Shown in pieces: positions 55,722 to 64,000 of a stretch of DNA of 64,000 nucleotides. The first letter of the stretch is position 1, and the number at the start of each line of letters is the position of its first letter. Location of the stretch: positions 1,054,001 through 1,118,000 of the forward strand of contig NZ_WUWG01000001.1 of NCBI RefSeq assembly GCF_009833495.1, read 5' to 3'. Source of the DNA: Oceanomicrobium pacificus. Its GTDB lineage: Bacteria; Pseudomonadota; Alphaproteobacteria; Rhodobacterales; Rhodobacteraceae. The notes beneath the pieces are model-generated. The model saw only the letters and a list, made by a program, of their open reading frames with translations. It had not been told where the DNA came from and ran no database searches. The position numbers and the translations under genes are program-made.

Positions 55722-57212
55722 ATGCCGCTCATCCGCATGCACCCCGGGGACAATGTGGCGATCACGCCCATGGACCTCGGGGCCGGCCAGTCGGTCGACG
55801 GTCTGACCGTGTCCGAACCCGTACCGCAAGGGCACAAGATCCTTCTTCGCGACGCGCCTGCCGGCACGCCGGTGCGCCGCTACAATGTCGTGATCGGTCA
55901 TTTGCGCGAGGACCTGCCCGCCGGCGCATGGGTGCATGAAGCCCGGCTCGACATGCCCGACGCGCCCGGTCTCGACGGGGTGCCGAAAGCGACCATGAGC
56001 AATCCGCTCGGGCCGCCCGTCACGGGGCGCAGCTTCGAAGGGTATCGCAATGCCGACGGGACGGTCGGCACACGCAACCTGCTTGGGATCACCAGCACGG
56101 TCCATTGCGTGTCGGGCATTCTCGACCATGCGGTGCGGCGGATCCGCGACGAGATCCTGCCGCTCTACCCGAATGTGGACGGGGTGCTGGCGCTCGACCA
56201 TCACTATGGGTGCGGCGTGGCGATCGAGGCGGAAGATGCCGCGATCCCGATCCGCACCCTGCGCAACATCGCCGCCAACCCGAATTTCGGTGGCGAATTG
56301 ATGACCGTGGGGCTGGGCTGCGAAAAGCTCCAGCCCTCCCGGCTTTTTCCCGAACTGGAGGCCGGCGACATCCGCTTTCAGGACAATGCGGGCTTTGCGG
56401 CGATCGTTGTCCGGATCATGGAAGAGGCCGAGGACAGGCTGGCGCGGCTGAACGCCCGCAAGCGCGAAACCTGTCCGGCCTCCGATCTTGTCATTGGCAT
56501 GCAATGCGGCGGATCGGATGCCTTTTCTGGCGTGACCGCGAACCCCGCGTTGGGCGTGGCGAGCGACTTGCTGGTGCGGGCCGGCGGCACCTCGCTCTTC
56601 TCCGAAGTGACCGAGGTGCGCGACGGGGTGGCGCAGCTGACCGCGCGGGCCGCGACACCGGAGATTGCCGACGCGATCCTGCGGGAGCTTGGCTGGTACG
56701 ACGCCTATCTGGCCCGCTCTGGCGTGGGCCGGTCAGCCAACACGACGCCCGGCAACAAGGCGGGCGGGCTGTCGAACATCGTTGAAAAGGCCATGGGCTC
56801 GATCGTCAAATCGGGCAGCGCGCCCATTGCGGGCGTGGTGGCGCCGGGCGAACGGGTGCAGGCGCGCGGCCTCAATTTCGCGGCGACGCCCGCGAGCGAC
56901 TTCATCTGCGGCACGCTGCAACTGGCGGCCGGGGCGACGCTGCATATCTTCACCACCGGACGCGGCACGCCCTACAGCCTGCAAGCACTGCCCACGATCA
57001 AGGTCTCGACCCGCAGCGATCTGGCGCGCCGCTGGCCGGACCTGATCGATGTGGATGCGGGGCCGGTCGCCACGGGTGGCGCGAGCATCGGCGAGATGGG
57101 CGAACGGCTGTTCGACCATATGCTGGACGTAGCGTCCGGCGCACCGACATGGGCCGAGCGCCATGGCACGCATAACAGTCTGGTTCTGTTCAATCCGGCC
57201 CCTGTGACCTGA
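55722..57212 (+). CDS. UxaA/GarD family dehydratase (altronate or galactarate type)
   Basis: A 496-residue hydro-lyase. Residues 1-90 form an SAF-type domain (MHPGDNVAITPMDLGAG). The catalytic part has GYRNADGTVGTRN, LALDHHYGCGVAIEAEDAAIPIRTLRNIAANPNFGGELMTVGLGCEKLQP, GMQCGGSDAFSGVTANPALG and TPGNKAGGLSNIVEKAMGSIVKSG. Galactarate dehydratase (GarD) or altronate dehydratase (UxaA) are the named members. With udh present, galactarate is the simpler guess. Last gene of the importer operon. Confidence 0.87.
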   Translation: MPLIRMHPGDNVAITPMDLGAGQSVDGLTVSEPVPQGHKILLRDAPAGTPVRRYNVVIGHLREDLPAGAWVHEARLDMPDAPGLDGVPKATMSNPLGPPVTGRSFEGYRNADGTVGTRNLLGITSTVHCVSGILDHAVRRIRDEILPLYPNVDGVLALDHHYGCGVAIEAEDAAIPIRTLRNIAANPNFGGELMTVGLGCEKLQPSRLFPELEAGDIRFQDNAGFAAIVVRIMEEAEDRLARLNARKRETCPASDLVIGMQCGGSDAFSGVTANPALGVASDLLVRAGGTSLFSEVTEVRDGVAQLTARAATPEIADAILRELGWYDAYLARSGVGRSANTTPGNKAGGLSNIVEKAMGSIVKSGSAPIAGVVAPGERVQARGLNFAATPASDFICGTLQLAAGATLHIFTTGRGTPYSLQALPTIKVSTRSDLARRWPDLIDVDAGPVATGGASIGEMGERLFDHMLDVASGAPTWAERHGTHNSLVLFNPAPVT

Positions 57213-57321
57213 CGGGCGGCGGCGCCTGCGGAAAATCGCTGCCGCCGGCATTTCCGGCTTTCCGCATGACAGGCACGCGGTCTAGTCTCCGGCCTATTCA
57301 ATTCAACCGGAGGTCCACCCC

Positions 57322-57786
57322 ATGTCCGACCAGATCGACGCCCGCCTGTCCGCGCTTGGACTGTCCCTGCCCGACGCACCCGCACCGGCGGCCAATTATG
57401 TGCCCTATGTGCAAAGCGGCTCGCTCGTCTTCATCTCCGGCCAGGTCGCCAAGAAGGGCGACGCGCTCATCTGCGGCCAGCTTGGCACCGATACGGATAT
57501 CGAGGGCGGCTACGCCGCGGCGCGGGCCTGCGGGCTGAACCTTGTCGCCCAGCTCAAAGCCGCATGCGGCGGCGATCTGGGGCGGCTGCGTAGGGTCGTG
57601 AAGCTGACCGGATTCGTCAATGCCGCACCGGACTTCACGGACCATCCGAAAGTGATGAACGGCGCATCCGACCTGATGGTCGCGCTCTTCGATGATGCCG
57701 GGCGTCACGCGCGTGCCGCTGTCGGTTCGCCGTCTCTGCCCGGCGGTGTCGCGGTCGAGGTCGAGGGGATCTTCGAAATTGACTGA
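57322..57786 (+). CDS. RidA family protein
   Basis: A 154-residue member of the YjgF/RidA superfamily, of the longer subtype with an N-terminal LSALGLSLPDAPAPAANYVPYV leader. LVFISGQVAKKGD and the LTGFVNAAPDFTDHPKVMNGASDLMVALF segment are typical. RidA proteins hydrolyse reactive enamines or imines, but the Arg required for deaminase activity is not at an obvious place in this subtype. A 109-base gap separates it from the uronate operon. It overlaps the GDPD gene by 8 bases. Confidence 0.88.
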   Translation: MSDQIDARLSALGLSLPDAPAPAANYVPYVQSGSLVFISGQVAKKGDALICGQLGTDTDIEGGYAAARACGLNLVAQLKAACGGDLGRLRRVVKLTGFVNAAPDFTDHPKVMNGASDLMVALFDDAGRHARAAVGSPSLPGGVAVEVEGIFEID

Positions 57787-58558
57787 CGCCCCTGACCTGC
57801 CCGGCGCCTTTCTGGAGCGCCCGATCGCGCATCGCGCGCTGCACAGTGCGGCAGGCGGTGTTGCCGAGAACAGCATGGCCGCGATCGAGGCGGCGCTGGG
57901 CGCGGGCTACGGGATCGAGGTCGATCTTCAACTCTCCGCCGACGGTGAGGCGATGGTCTTCCATGACGATGATCTGAAGCGGTTGACCGGCCACAAGGGG
58001 GCGGTGCGCGCGCGGACGGCAGACGAACTGGCCGCATTGCCGCTCAAAGCCGGCGGCGGCACCATCCCGCGCCTGTCCGATCTGCTCGACCGGGTGAATG
58101 GCCATGTGCCGCTCCTGATCGAGATCAAGGACCAGACCGGCCAGCTCGGGCCGGCGGTCGGGCCGCTGGAAGAGCGGACCTGTGCGCTGCTGAAACACTA
58201 TGACGGGCCGGTGGCGCTCATGTCCTTCAACCCGCACAGCGTCGCGCGCTGCGCGGAGTTTGCGCCAGCGATCCCGCGCGGGCTTGTGACCTGCCGGTTC
58301 GGGCGGCGCGATTTTCTGAAAGTGCCGATGGCGCGGTTGCGCGAATTGCAGCCCTTGCCGGATGTGGACCGTGTCGGGGCGGCTTTCGTGTCCCATGACC
58401 GGCGCGACCTGAGCAATCCGGCGCTGGCGCCCCTGAAGGCGCGCGGGATGCCGCTGCTCTGCTGGACCGTGCGCAGCGCGGCAGAGGAGGCGGCGGCGCG
58501 GCAGGTGGCCGACAATATCACGTTTGAGGGATATCGCCCCGAACCGCCCGCCGCTTGA
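57779..58558 (+). CDS. Glycerophosphodiester phosphodiesterase family protein
   Basis: A 259-residue TIM-barrel phosphodiesterase. The GDPD motif reads PIAHRALHSAAGGVAENSMAAIEAALGAGYGIEVDLQLSADGEAMVFHDDDLKRLTG, with the two catalytic His (the first in AHR, the second in FHD) and Glu/Asp metal ligands. The short insert before LIEIKDQ is normal. It probably splits glycerophosphodiesters. The TTG at 57779 follows GAGGGG and overlaps the RidA gene. Confidence 0.88.
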   Translation: MTDAPDLPGAFLERPIAHRALHSAAGGVAENSMAAIEAALGAGYGIEVDLQLSADGEAMVFHDDDLKRLTGHKGAVRARTADELAALPLKAGGGTIPRLSDLLDRVNGHVPLLIEIKDQTGQLGPAVGPLEERTCALLKHYDGPVALMSFNPHSVARCAEFAPAIPRGLVTCRFGRRDFLKVPMARLRELQPLPDVDRVGAAFVSHDRRDLSNPALAPLKARGMPLLCWTVRSAAEEAAARQVADNITFEGYRPEPPAA

Positions 58559-58611
58559 TTGCACCCGGCCCCCCGCCCATGTGACAGTCAGATGCAGGGA
58601 AGGGAGGGGTC

Positions 58612-59799
58612 ATGGACGGCAGCACGATGATCGAGATCAGCGTCATCGACCGGATCGCCGATATCGACGCGGCGGACTGGGACGCCTGCGCCAACCCTGA
58701 CGCTGCGCCGGACGGGCGCCCCCGCGACCCGTTTACCACCCACCGCTTTCTGAACGCGCTCGAGGAAAGCGGCTCCGTCGGTCCCGGCACGGGCTGGGAG
58801 CCGAAACATCTGGTGGCGCGGCAGGACGGGCGGGTGATCGCGGTCATGCCGCTCTATGCCAAGGGCCATTCGCAGGGCGAGTATATTTTCGACCATAACT
58901 GGGCCCATGCCTATGAACGCGCAGGCGGTCGTTACTATCCCAAACTGCAAGCCGCAGTGCCCTTCACTCCGGCAACGGGCCGGCGGTTCCTGTGTGCTGC
59001 CGGTGCAGAGCAGGCGGGCATTGCGGCCCTGACGCAAGGCGCGGTGCAACTGGCGTCGGAAAACGGGTTGTCGTCTGTCCATATGACCTTCTGCACCGAG
59101 GCGGACTATCTGGCAGGCGGCGCGATGGGCCTGTTGCAGCGGCGCGGCCAGCAATATCACTGGGCCAATCCCGGCTACGCGGATTTCGACGCGTTTCTCG
59201 CCGCGCTCTCGTCGCGCAAACGCAAGAACATCCGCAAGGAGCGGGCGCGCGCGCAGGCGTTCGGCGGGCAGATCGTGCAGCTGACGGGCGACGCGATCGA
59301 ACCGGAACATTGGGACGCGTTCTGGACCTTCTATCAGGATACCGGTGCGCGGAAATGGGGCCATCCCTACCTGACGCGGGCCATGTTCGCCCATCTGCAC
59401 GACACGATGCGCGATGACATGCTGCTGGTGCTGGCAATGCGGGAGGGCCGCCCGGTCGCAGGCGCGCTCAATTTCATCGGGGCGGAGACGCTCTACGGCC
59501 GCTACTGGGGCTGTGTCGAGGACCATCCCTGCCTGCATTTCGAGCTTTGCTACTATCAGGCGATGGATTTCGCGATCGCCCAGGGCCTGCCGCGTGTGGA
59601 GGCCGGCGCTCAGGGCGAGCACAAGCTCGCGCGCGGCTATCTGCCGGTGCCGGTCTATTCGCTGCACTGGATTGCCGATCCGGGATTCCGCGACGCGGTG
59701 GACAAGTATCTGGTCGCCGAGCGCGAGGCCGTGGACGAGGAAATAGAGGTGCTGACGGGCTATGGTCCGTTTAGAAAGGTCATGGAGGAACCGGAATGA
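58612..59799 (+). CDS. COG3146 GNAT-like (peptidogalycan-type) protein
   Basis: A 395-residue protein of the DUF482/COG3146 group, which has a Fem/GNAT-like double fold. [35 protein letters not shown] and [20 protein letters not shown], then [46 protein letters not shown], are its landmarks. Its acyl acceptor is unknown. A GGGAGGGG ribosome site fixes the ATG at 58612. The stop overlaps the pterin dehydratase start. Confidence 0.85.
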   Translation: MDGSTMIEISVIDRIADIDAADWDACANPDAAPDGRPRDPFTTHRFLNALEESGSVGPGTGWEPKHLVARQDGRVIAVMPLYAKGHSQGEYIFDHNWAHAYERAGGRYYPKLQAAVPFTPATGRRFLCAAGAEQAGIAALTQGAVQLASENGLSSVHMTFCTEADYLAGGAMGLLQRRGQQYHWANPGYADFDAFLAALSSRKRKNIRKERARAQAFGGQIVQLTGDAIEPEHWDAFWTFYQDTGARKWGHPYLTRAMFAHLHDTMRDDMLLVLAMREGRPVAGALNFIGAETLYGRYWGCVEDHPCLHFELCYYQAMDFAIAQGLPRVEAGAQGEHKLARGYLPVPVYSLHWIADPGFRDAVDKYLVAEREAVDEEIEVLTGYGPFRKVMEEPE

Positions 59800-60089
59800 C
59801 CGACAAGCTGACCGGAACGGAGCGCGAGGCGGTATTGGAGCGTCTGTCCCAGCATGGCTGGGACCTGGACGGCGACCGCGACGCGATCACCCGAACGTTC
59901 AAATTCAAGGATTTCAACGCCGCCTTCGGATTCATGGCGCGGGTCGCGCTCTGGGCGGAAAAACTCGATCACCATCCCGAATGGTCGAATGTCTACAACC
60001 GGGTGACGGTGACACTCACCACCCATGATGCGGGCGGTCTGTCCGCCAAGGATGTGACCCTGGCGGACCATATCGACGCTTTGGCCTGA
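59796..60089 (+). CDS. phhB: Pterin-4a-carbinolamine dehydratase
   Basis: A 97-residue enzyme that regenerates tetrahydropterin after aromatic amino acid hydroxylation. The family motif [28 protein letters not shown] is complete, with H59, H60 and H78 forming the active site. No aromatic hydroxylase is nearby, which is common for free-standing copies. It converges with the peroxiredoxin gene 5 bases on. Confidence 0.93.
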   Translation: MTDKLTGTEREAVLERLSQHGWDLDGDRDAITRTFKFKDFNAAFGFMARVALWAEKLDHHPEWSNVYNRVTVTLTTHDAGGLSAKDVTLADHIDALA

Positions 60090-60094
60090 TCCGG

Positions 60095-60586
60095 TCAGGC
60101 GATCTCGTCAAGGATGCGTTCGCCGCCCGACATGTCGCAGACACCGGGCGTGTCCTCGATGTTGAGGAGCCTGATCTCCCCTTTCTCGACCACCATTGCA
60201 TAGCGTTTCGAGCGGTTGATGAGCCCGGCCGGCGGCGCGGTGAAATCAAGGCCCATCGCCTTGGTGAAGCTGGCCTCGGGGTCGGCCAGCATTCGGATGC
60301 CGGCCTCCGTTGCACCGGTGTCCTTGCCCCATGCGGTCATCACGAACGGGTCGTTGACCGAGACGCAGATCACCTCGTCCACGCCCTTGCCGCGCAGCTT
60401 GTCCATGTTGCGGATGAAGCTCGGTACATGGGCGGTGGAACAGGTGCCCGTATAGGCGCCGGGCAGGCCGAAGATGACCACCTTGCGGTCTTTCGTCAGA
60501 TCGGACAGGCGCTGGACCGCCGGGCCGCTCTCGCTCATGACCATCAGGTCGGCATCGGGAAGTGTGTCTCCGGAGGAAAGGGTCAT
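60095..60586 (-). CDS. Peroxiredoxin (Prx5 type)
   Basis: A 163-residue thiol peroxidase. The peroxidatic motif PGAYTGTC has its Cys at 49, preceded by the catalytic P and T (residues 42 and 46), and followed by STAHVP. Middle segments ICVSVNDPFVMTAWGKDTGA and ADPEASFTKAMGLDF are typical Prx5. The C-terminal Cys in TPGVCDMSG could be the resolving cysteine. The ATG at 60586 follows GGAGGAAAG on the minus strand. Confidence 0.94.
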   Translation of the reverse strand: MTLSSGDTLPDADLMVMSESGPAVQRLSDLTKDRKVVIFGLPGAYTGTCSTAHVPSFIRNMDKLRGKGVDEVICVSVNDPFVMTAWGKDTGATEAGIRMLADPEASFTKAMGLDFTAPPAGLINRSKRYAMVVEKGEIRLLNIEDTPGVCDMSGGERILDEIA

Positions 60587-60690
60587 TTGAACTCTCTGTT
60601 GGGTTGCGGTTGATTGCGACGTGAGGGCATATAGGGTTCCCTTTGGAACTACGCATCCCCCCGGGCAACGGATCACCGAGAAACATTTTG

Positions 60691-61902
60691 ATGGACGATA
60701 TTCTTGTCATCGGCGCCGGGCAGGCTGGCGCAGCGCTGGTCGCCAAATTGCGCGATCTGGGGGTAACGGCGCCCGTCACGCTGGTGGGGGAGGAAGCGGC
60801 CCCGCCATACCAGCGGCCGCCCCTGTCGAAGAAGTATCTGCTCGGCGAAATGGCGCGCGAGCGGCTCTTCCTGCGGCCCGAACAGTATTATGCCGACCAG
60901 AAGATCGACCTTCTGACCGGCCTGCGGGCAGACGCCATCGACCGCGCGGCGAAACAGGTCCGGTTCAACGATGGGTCCACGCGCCCCTATGGCACGCTTG
61001 TGCTGGCCACCGGTTCGGTTGCGCGGCGGCTGCCGGCGGCGGCTGGCGGGGAACATTCAGGCGTGGAGGTCGTGCGCACGCTGGAAGATATCGACCGGCT
61101 TGCGCCGCATGTGAAACCGGGCGGGCGGATGCTCGTTGTGGGGGGCGGCTATATCGGGCTGGAGGCTGCGGCGGTTGCCGCCCAACGCGGTATGGACGTG
61201 ACCGTGATCGAGGCCGCACCGCGCATCCTTGGCCGCGTCGCGAGCGCCGAGACCGCCGACTATTTCCGCGCCCTGCACCGTGCGCACGGGGTCGATATCC
61301 GCGAGGGGGTGGCGCTCGACCATCTGACCGGCGAGGACGGGCGGGTGACCGGCGCGCAACTGGCTGACGGGACCGGCATTGCAGCCGATATCGTGGTCGT
61401 GGGCATCGGGATCGCACCGGCAACGGCGCTGGCGGAAGAGGCCGGACTGGCCATCGACAACGGCATTGCCGTCGATGCGCGCGGGCGGACCTCGGACCCG
61501 GCCATTTTCGCGGTCGGGGACTGCGCGAGTTTCCCCGTATCCGGCGGCCGGTTGCGGCTCGAAAGCGTCCCGCATGCGATCGACCACGGAGAGGCCGTGG
61601 CGGCCGAACTGGCGGGGCAGGGTGCGGACTATGTGCCGAAACCATGGTTCTGGTCAGATCAGTATGACGTGAAACTGCAGATCGCGGGGCTGAATGCAGG
61701 CCATGACCGCACCGTCACGCGGCCCGGCTCGCGTGAGGGCGCGCAATCCGTCTGGTACTTCAAAGGCGGCCGATTGCTCGCGGTCGACGCGATGAACGAC
61801 CCGCGCGCCTACATGACCGGCAAACGCTGGATCGAGGCGGGACGATCGCCCGATCCGGATGCGCTCGCCGATCCTGCCACCGACCTGAAAGGGCTCGTCT
61901 GA
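60691..61902 (+). CDS. FAD-dependent ferredoxin/rubredoxin reductase
   Basis: A 403-residue NADH oxidoreductase that passes electrons to a small iron-sulfur protein. FAD site: ILVIGAGQAGAALVAKLRDLG at 5-25; PPYQRPPLSKKYLLGE; NAD site: LVVGGGYIGLEAAAVA; second FAD motif: IFAVGDCASFP. The C-terminal reductase domain has YVPKPWFWSDQYDVKLQIAGL. The family serves P450 and alkane or ring hydroxylases, so it could supply AlkB through an unlinked rubredoxin; that link is inference. It overlaps rsmD by one base. Confidence 0.93.
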   Translation: MDDILVIGAGQAGAALVAKLRDLGVTAPVTLVGEEAAPPYQRPPLSKKYLLGEMARERLFLRPEQYYADQKIDLLTGLRADAIDRAAKQVRFNDGSTRPYGTLVLATGSVARRLPAAAGGEHSGVEVVRTLEDIDRLAPHVKPGGRMLVVGGGYIGLEAAAVAAQRGMDVTVIEAAPRILGRVASAETADYFRALHRAHGVDIREGVALDHLTGEDGRVTGAQLADGTGIAADIVVVGIGIAPATALAEEAGLAIDNGIAVDARGRTSDPAIFAVGDCASFPVSGGRLRLESVPHAIDHGEAVAAELAGQGADYVPKPWFWSDQYDVKLQIAGLNAGHDRTVTRPGSREGAQSVWYFKGGRLLAVDAMNDPRAYMTGKRWIEAGRSPDPDALADPATDLKGLV

Positions 61903-62465
61903 TGCGGATCGTGGGCGGGCGGTTTCGCGGCACGGCGCTGGCACCGGTCGGAAAGGGCGACGCGGGCGCGCATTTGCGCCCGACCACCGACCGGGTGCGC
62001 GAAAGCCTGTTCAACCTGATCATGCACGGGGACTATCCGGACATGGAGGGCGCGCGCGTGCTCGACCTGTTCGCAGGCACCGGCGCGCTGGGGTTCGAGG
62101 CGCTCAGCCGCGGCGCCGAACGGGTGCTTTTCGTGGATGATGGCGCGGCCGCCCGCGCGCTCGTCCGGCGCAACATCGACATATTGCGCGTGATCGGCGC
62201 GACCAAGCTCTACCGCCGCGACGCGACCCGTCTGGGGGAGAATCGCGGCGCGCCCTACACGCTTGTCTTTCTCGACCCACCCTATGGCAAGGGACTGGGG
62301 GAAAAGGCGCTCGCAAGCGCGGTGGACGGCAACTGGCTCAGCGACGATGCGCTTGTCATCTGGGAAGAGTCAGCCGACATCACCGTGCCGGCCGGTTTCC
62401 ATCAGCGCGACCGGCGCCGTTATGGCGACACGCAGATCACCATACTCCAGCGCGGCGCGGCCTGA
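61902..62465 (+). CDS. rsmD: 16S rRNA (guanine-966-N2) methyltransferase RsmD
   Basis: RsmD methylates G966 of 16S rRNA during 30S assembly. The 187-residue protein begins MRIVGGRFRG, has RPTTDRVRESLFNLI, the AdoMet motif VLDLFAGTGALGFEALSRGA and the catalytic DPPYG motif (FLDPPYGKGLGEKAL). The stop overlaps the recQ start by one base. Confidence 0.95.
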   Translation: MRIVGGRFRGTALAPVGKGDAGAHLRPTTDRVRESLFNLIMHGDYPDMEGARVLDLFAGTGALGFEALSRGAERVLFVDDGAAARALVRRNIDILRVIGATKLYRRDATRLGENRGAPYTLVFLDPPYGKGLGEKALASAVDGNWLSDDALVIWEESADITVPAGFHQRDRRRYGDTQITILQRGAA

Positions 62466-64000
62466 TGGCGGTCCGTGACAGCGCCCCGGCCGTCGCGCCG
62501 GACATGGACCACGCCCATGCCGTCCTGCACGATGTGTTCGGCTTCGAGGCCTTCCGCCCGGGGCAGGAAGAGATCGTCCGCGCGATCCTTGCCGGCGAGG
62601 ATGTGCTCGCGATCATGCCGACGGGCGGTGGCAAGTCGCTTTGCTACCAACTGCCCGCACTCCTGCGCCCGGGCGTCACTGTTGTGATCTCTCCGCTCAT
62701 CGCGCTGATGCGCGACCAGACGCGGGCCTTGCGCGAACAAGGCGTTGCGGCAGGCGCCCTCACATCGGGCAATAGCGAGGAAGAAACCGAAGAGGTTTTC
62801 GCCGCGCTCGATGCGGGCGCGTTGAAACTTCTCTACATGGCGCCAGAGCGCCTGTCGGGCGCGGGGCAGCTCCTGTCGCGGATCGGCGTGTCCTTCCTGG
62901 CTGTGGACGAGGCCCATTGCGTGTCGCAATGGGGGCATGATTTCCGGCCCGATTATCTGCGCATCGGCGAGTTGCGCCGGCGCCTCGGCGTGCCGGTCGC
63001 AGGCTTCACCGCCACCGCCGATGCCGAGACCCGCGCCGAGATCGGCACGCGGCTCTTCTCCGCTCCGCCGCGCCAGTTTCTGCGCGGCTTCGACCGGCCC
63101 AATCTGGGGCTGCGCTTCGTGCCGAAGAACGGTCCGCGCGGTCAGGTGATGGATTTCGTGGCCGCCCGGCCGGGCCAGTCCGGGATCGTCTACTGCGGCA
63201 CCCGCAAGAAAACCGAAGTGCTGGCGCAGGCCATGAATGCCGAGGGCATCCGCGCAATGGCCTATCACGGCGGGATGGAAGCGGAGGAACGCCGCGCCGC
63301 CGAGATCCGCTTCCAGCAGGAAGACGGGCTCGTCGTCTGCGCCACCGTCGCCTTCGGCATGGGGATCGACAAGCCCGATATCCGTTACGTGGTCCATGCC
63401 GACCTGCCCAAGAGCATCGAGGCCTATTATCAGGAGATCGGGCGCGCCGGACGCGACGGTGCGCCGGCCGAGACGATGACCCTGTTCGGGGCGGATGATA
63501 TCAGCTTCCGCCGCGCGCAGATCGACGAGGGGCTGGCCCCGATGGAGCGCAAGGAGGCCGATCACAAGCGGCTGAACAGCCTGCTCGGGATCGCGGAATC
63601 GCTGACCTGCCGCCGCGCGCGCCTGCTGGCCTATTTCGGGGAAACGGGTGACGAGGGCGCGCCGCCCGAACCGTGCGGCAACTGCGATATCTGCGCCGAC
63701 CCGCCGGAGAGTTTCGACGGGACCGAAGCGGCGCAGAAACTGCTTTCGGCCGCGATCCGCACCGGAGAATATTTCGGCGCGGGCCACCTGATTTCCATCC
63801 TGTTGGGGGAGGAGACCGAAAAGGTGCGCGCCCGTGGCCACGACCAGTTGCCGACCTTCGGGGTCGGGCGCGACCTTTCCAAAGGTCAATGGAAAACGAT
63901 TGTCCGCCAGATGCTGGCGCTCGATATCCTGCGGCCCGATCCGTCACGCCACGGGGCGCTGCGGCTTACGGAAAACGCCCGGCCGGTCCTGCGCGGAGAG
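62465..64000 (+). CDS. recQ: ATP-dependent DNA helicase RecQ, 5' part
   Basis: The frame is open from the ATG at 62465 to the end of the window (512 codons). It has the Walker A MPTGGGKSLCYQLPAL near 51-66, DEAHCVSQWGHDFRPDY, the helicase C-terminal ATVAFGMGIDKPDIRYVVH, QEIGRAGRDG, and the zinc-binding RQC region CRRARLLAYFGE ... CGNCDIC followed by a winged-helix stretch. A C-terminal HRDC domain, if present, lies outside the window. RecQ unwinds forks and recombination intermediates. Confidence 0.96.
   Translation, partial: MAVRDSAPAVAPDMDHAHAVLHDVFGFEAFRPGQEEIVRAILAGEDVLAIMPTGGGKSLCYQLPALLRPGVTVVISPLIALMRDQTRALREQGVAAGALTSGNSEEETEEVFAALDAGALKLLYMAPERLSGAGQLLSRIGVSFLAVDEAHCVSQWGHDFRPDYLRIGELRRRLGVPVAGFTATADAETRAEIGTRLFSAPPRQFLRGFDRPNLGLRFVPKNGPRGQVMDFVAARPGQSGIVYCGTRKKTEVLAQAMNAEGIRAMAYHGGMEAEERRAAEIRFQQEDGLVVCATVAFGMGIDKPDIRYVVHADLPKSIEAYYQEIGRAGRDGAPAETMTLFGADDISFRRAQIDEGLAPMERKEADHKRLNSLLGIAESLTCRRARLLAYFGETGDEGAPPEPCGNCDICADPPESFDGTEAAQKLLSAAIRTGEYFGAGHLISILLGEETEKVRARGHDQLPTFGVGRDLSKGQWKTIVRQMLALDILRPDPSRHGALRLTENARPVLRGE

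Overview
This 64 kb window is GC-rich, densely coded chromosomal DNA from an alphaproteobacterium, most likely a member of the Rhodobacterales (roseobacter type). The reasons are a CcrM GANTC methyltransferase, the order ubiB-ubiE / mutM-enoyl-CoA hydratase-rpsT-dnaA-dnaN-recF-gyrB, the cysQ-DUF4170-waaA-lpxK order, MlaA/MlaC, and an adenine deaminase-AMP nucleosidase pair. The assignment rests on gene order and motif reading, not on a database search.

Layout. 1-9.2 kb: envelope and housekeeping genes (3' end of lptE, holA, GST, flavoprotein, SDR, VOC, pmbA, cysQ-like, DUF4170, waaA, lpxK). 9.2-18.5 kb: DsbA-like protein, DUF721, mutY, alkB, ccrM, rnhB, a divergent trpF-like gene, a small lipoprotein, tRNA-Arg(CCT), an M48 protease and a kinase-like phosphotransferase. 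18.5-30.7 kb: ubiB/ubiE and mutM, an enoyl-CoA hydratase, rpsT, then the replication block dnaA, dnaN, recF and gyrB. 30.8-32.0 kb: a single AT-richer gene of foreign appearance whose N-terminus resembles the DUF413/MaoP domain and whose C-terminus is hydrophobic. 32-42.3 kb: HU, amn-ade purine salvage, a free-methionine-sulfoxide reductase, amtB-glnK, a class A PBP and mlaA-mlaC. 42.5-57.2 kb: a large uronate/aldarate catabolic locus. A GntR/FCD regulator, an enolase-superfamily dehydratase and uronate dehydrogenase lie on the minus strand. Facing away on the plus strand are a complete Dpp/Opp-type ABC importer, two more enolase-superfamily enzymes, an esterase, a glucarate-dehydratase-type enzyme and a GarD/UxaA-family dehydratase. 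57.3-64 kb: RidA, GDPD, a COG3146 GNAT-like protein, pterin dehydratase, a Prx5-type peroxiredoxin, a ferredoxin/rubredoxin reductase, rsmD and the 5' part of recQ.

How it works together. The 42.5-57.2 kb locus reads as an import-and-oxidise module. The importer would bring in a uronate-containing (oligo)saccharide, Udh would oxidise the uronate to an aldarolactone, and GlucD/GarD-type enzymes would dehydrate the aldarate. The later steps (keto-deoxy-aldarate dehydratase or aldolase, semialdehyde dehydrogenase) are not in the window. GANTC sites, the CcrM target, lie in the upstream regions of ccrM, dnaA, gyrB and rpsT, several of them on apparent -10 or -35 elements. This suggests methylation-dependent timing of genes near the replication block. 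The most unusual single gene is the one at 30801-32021.
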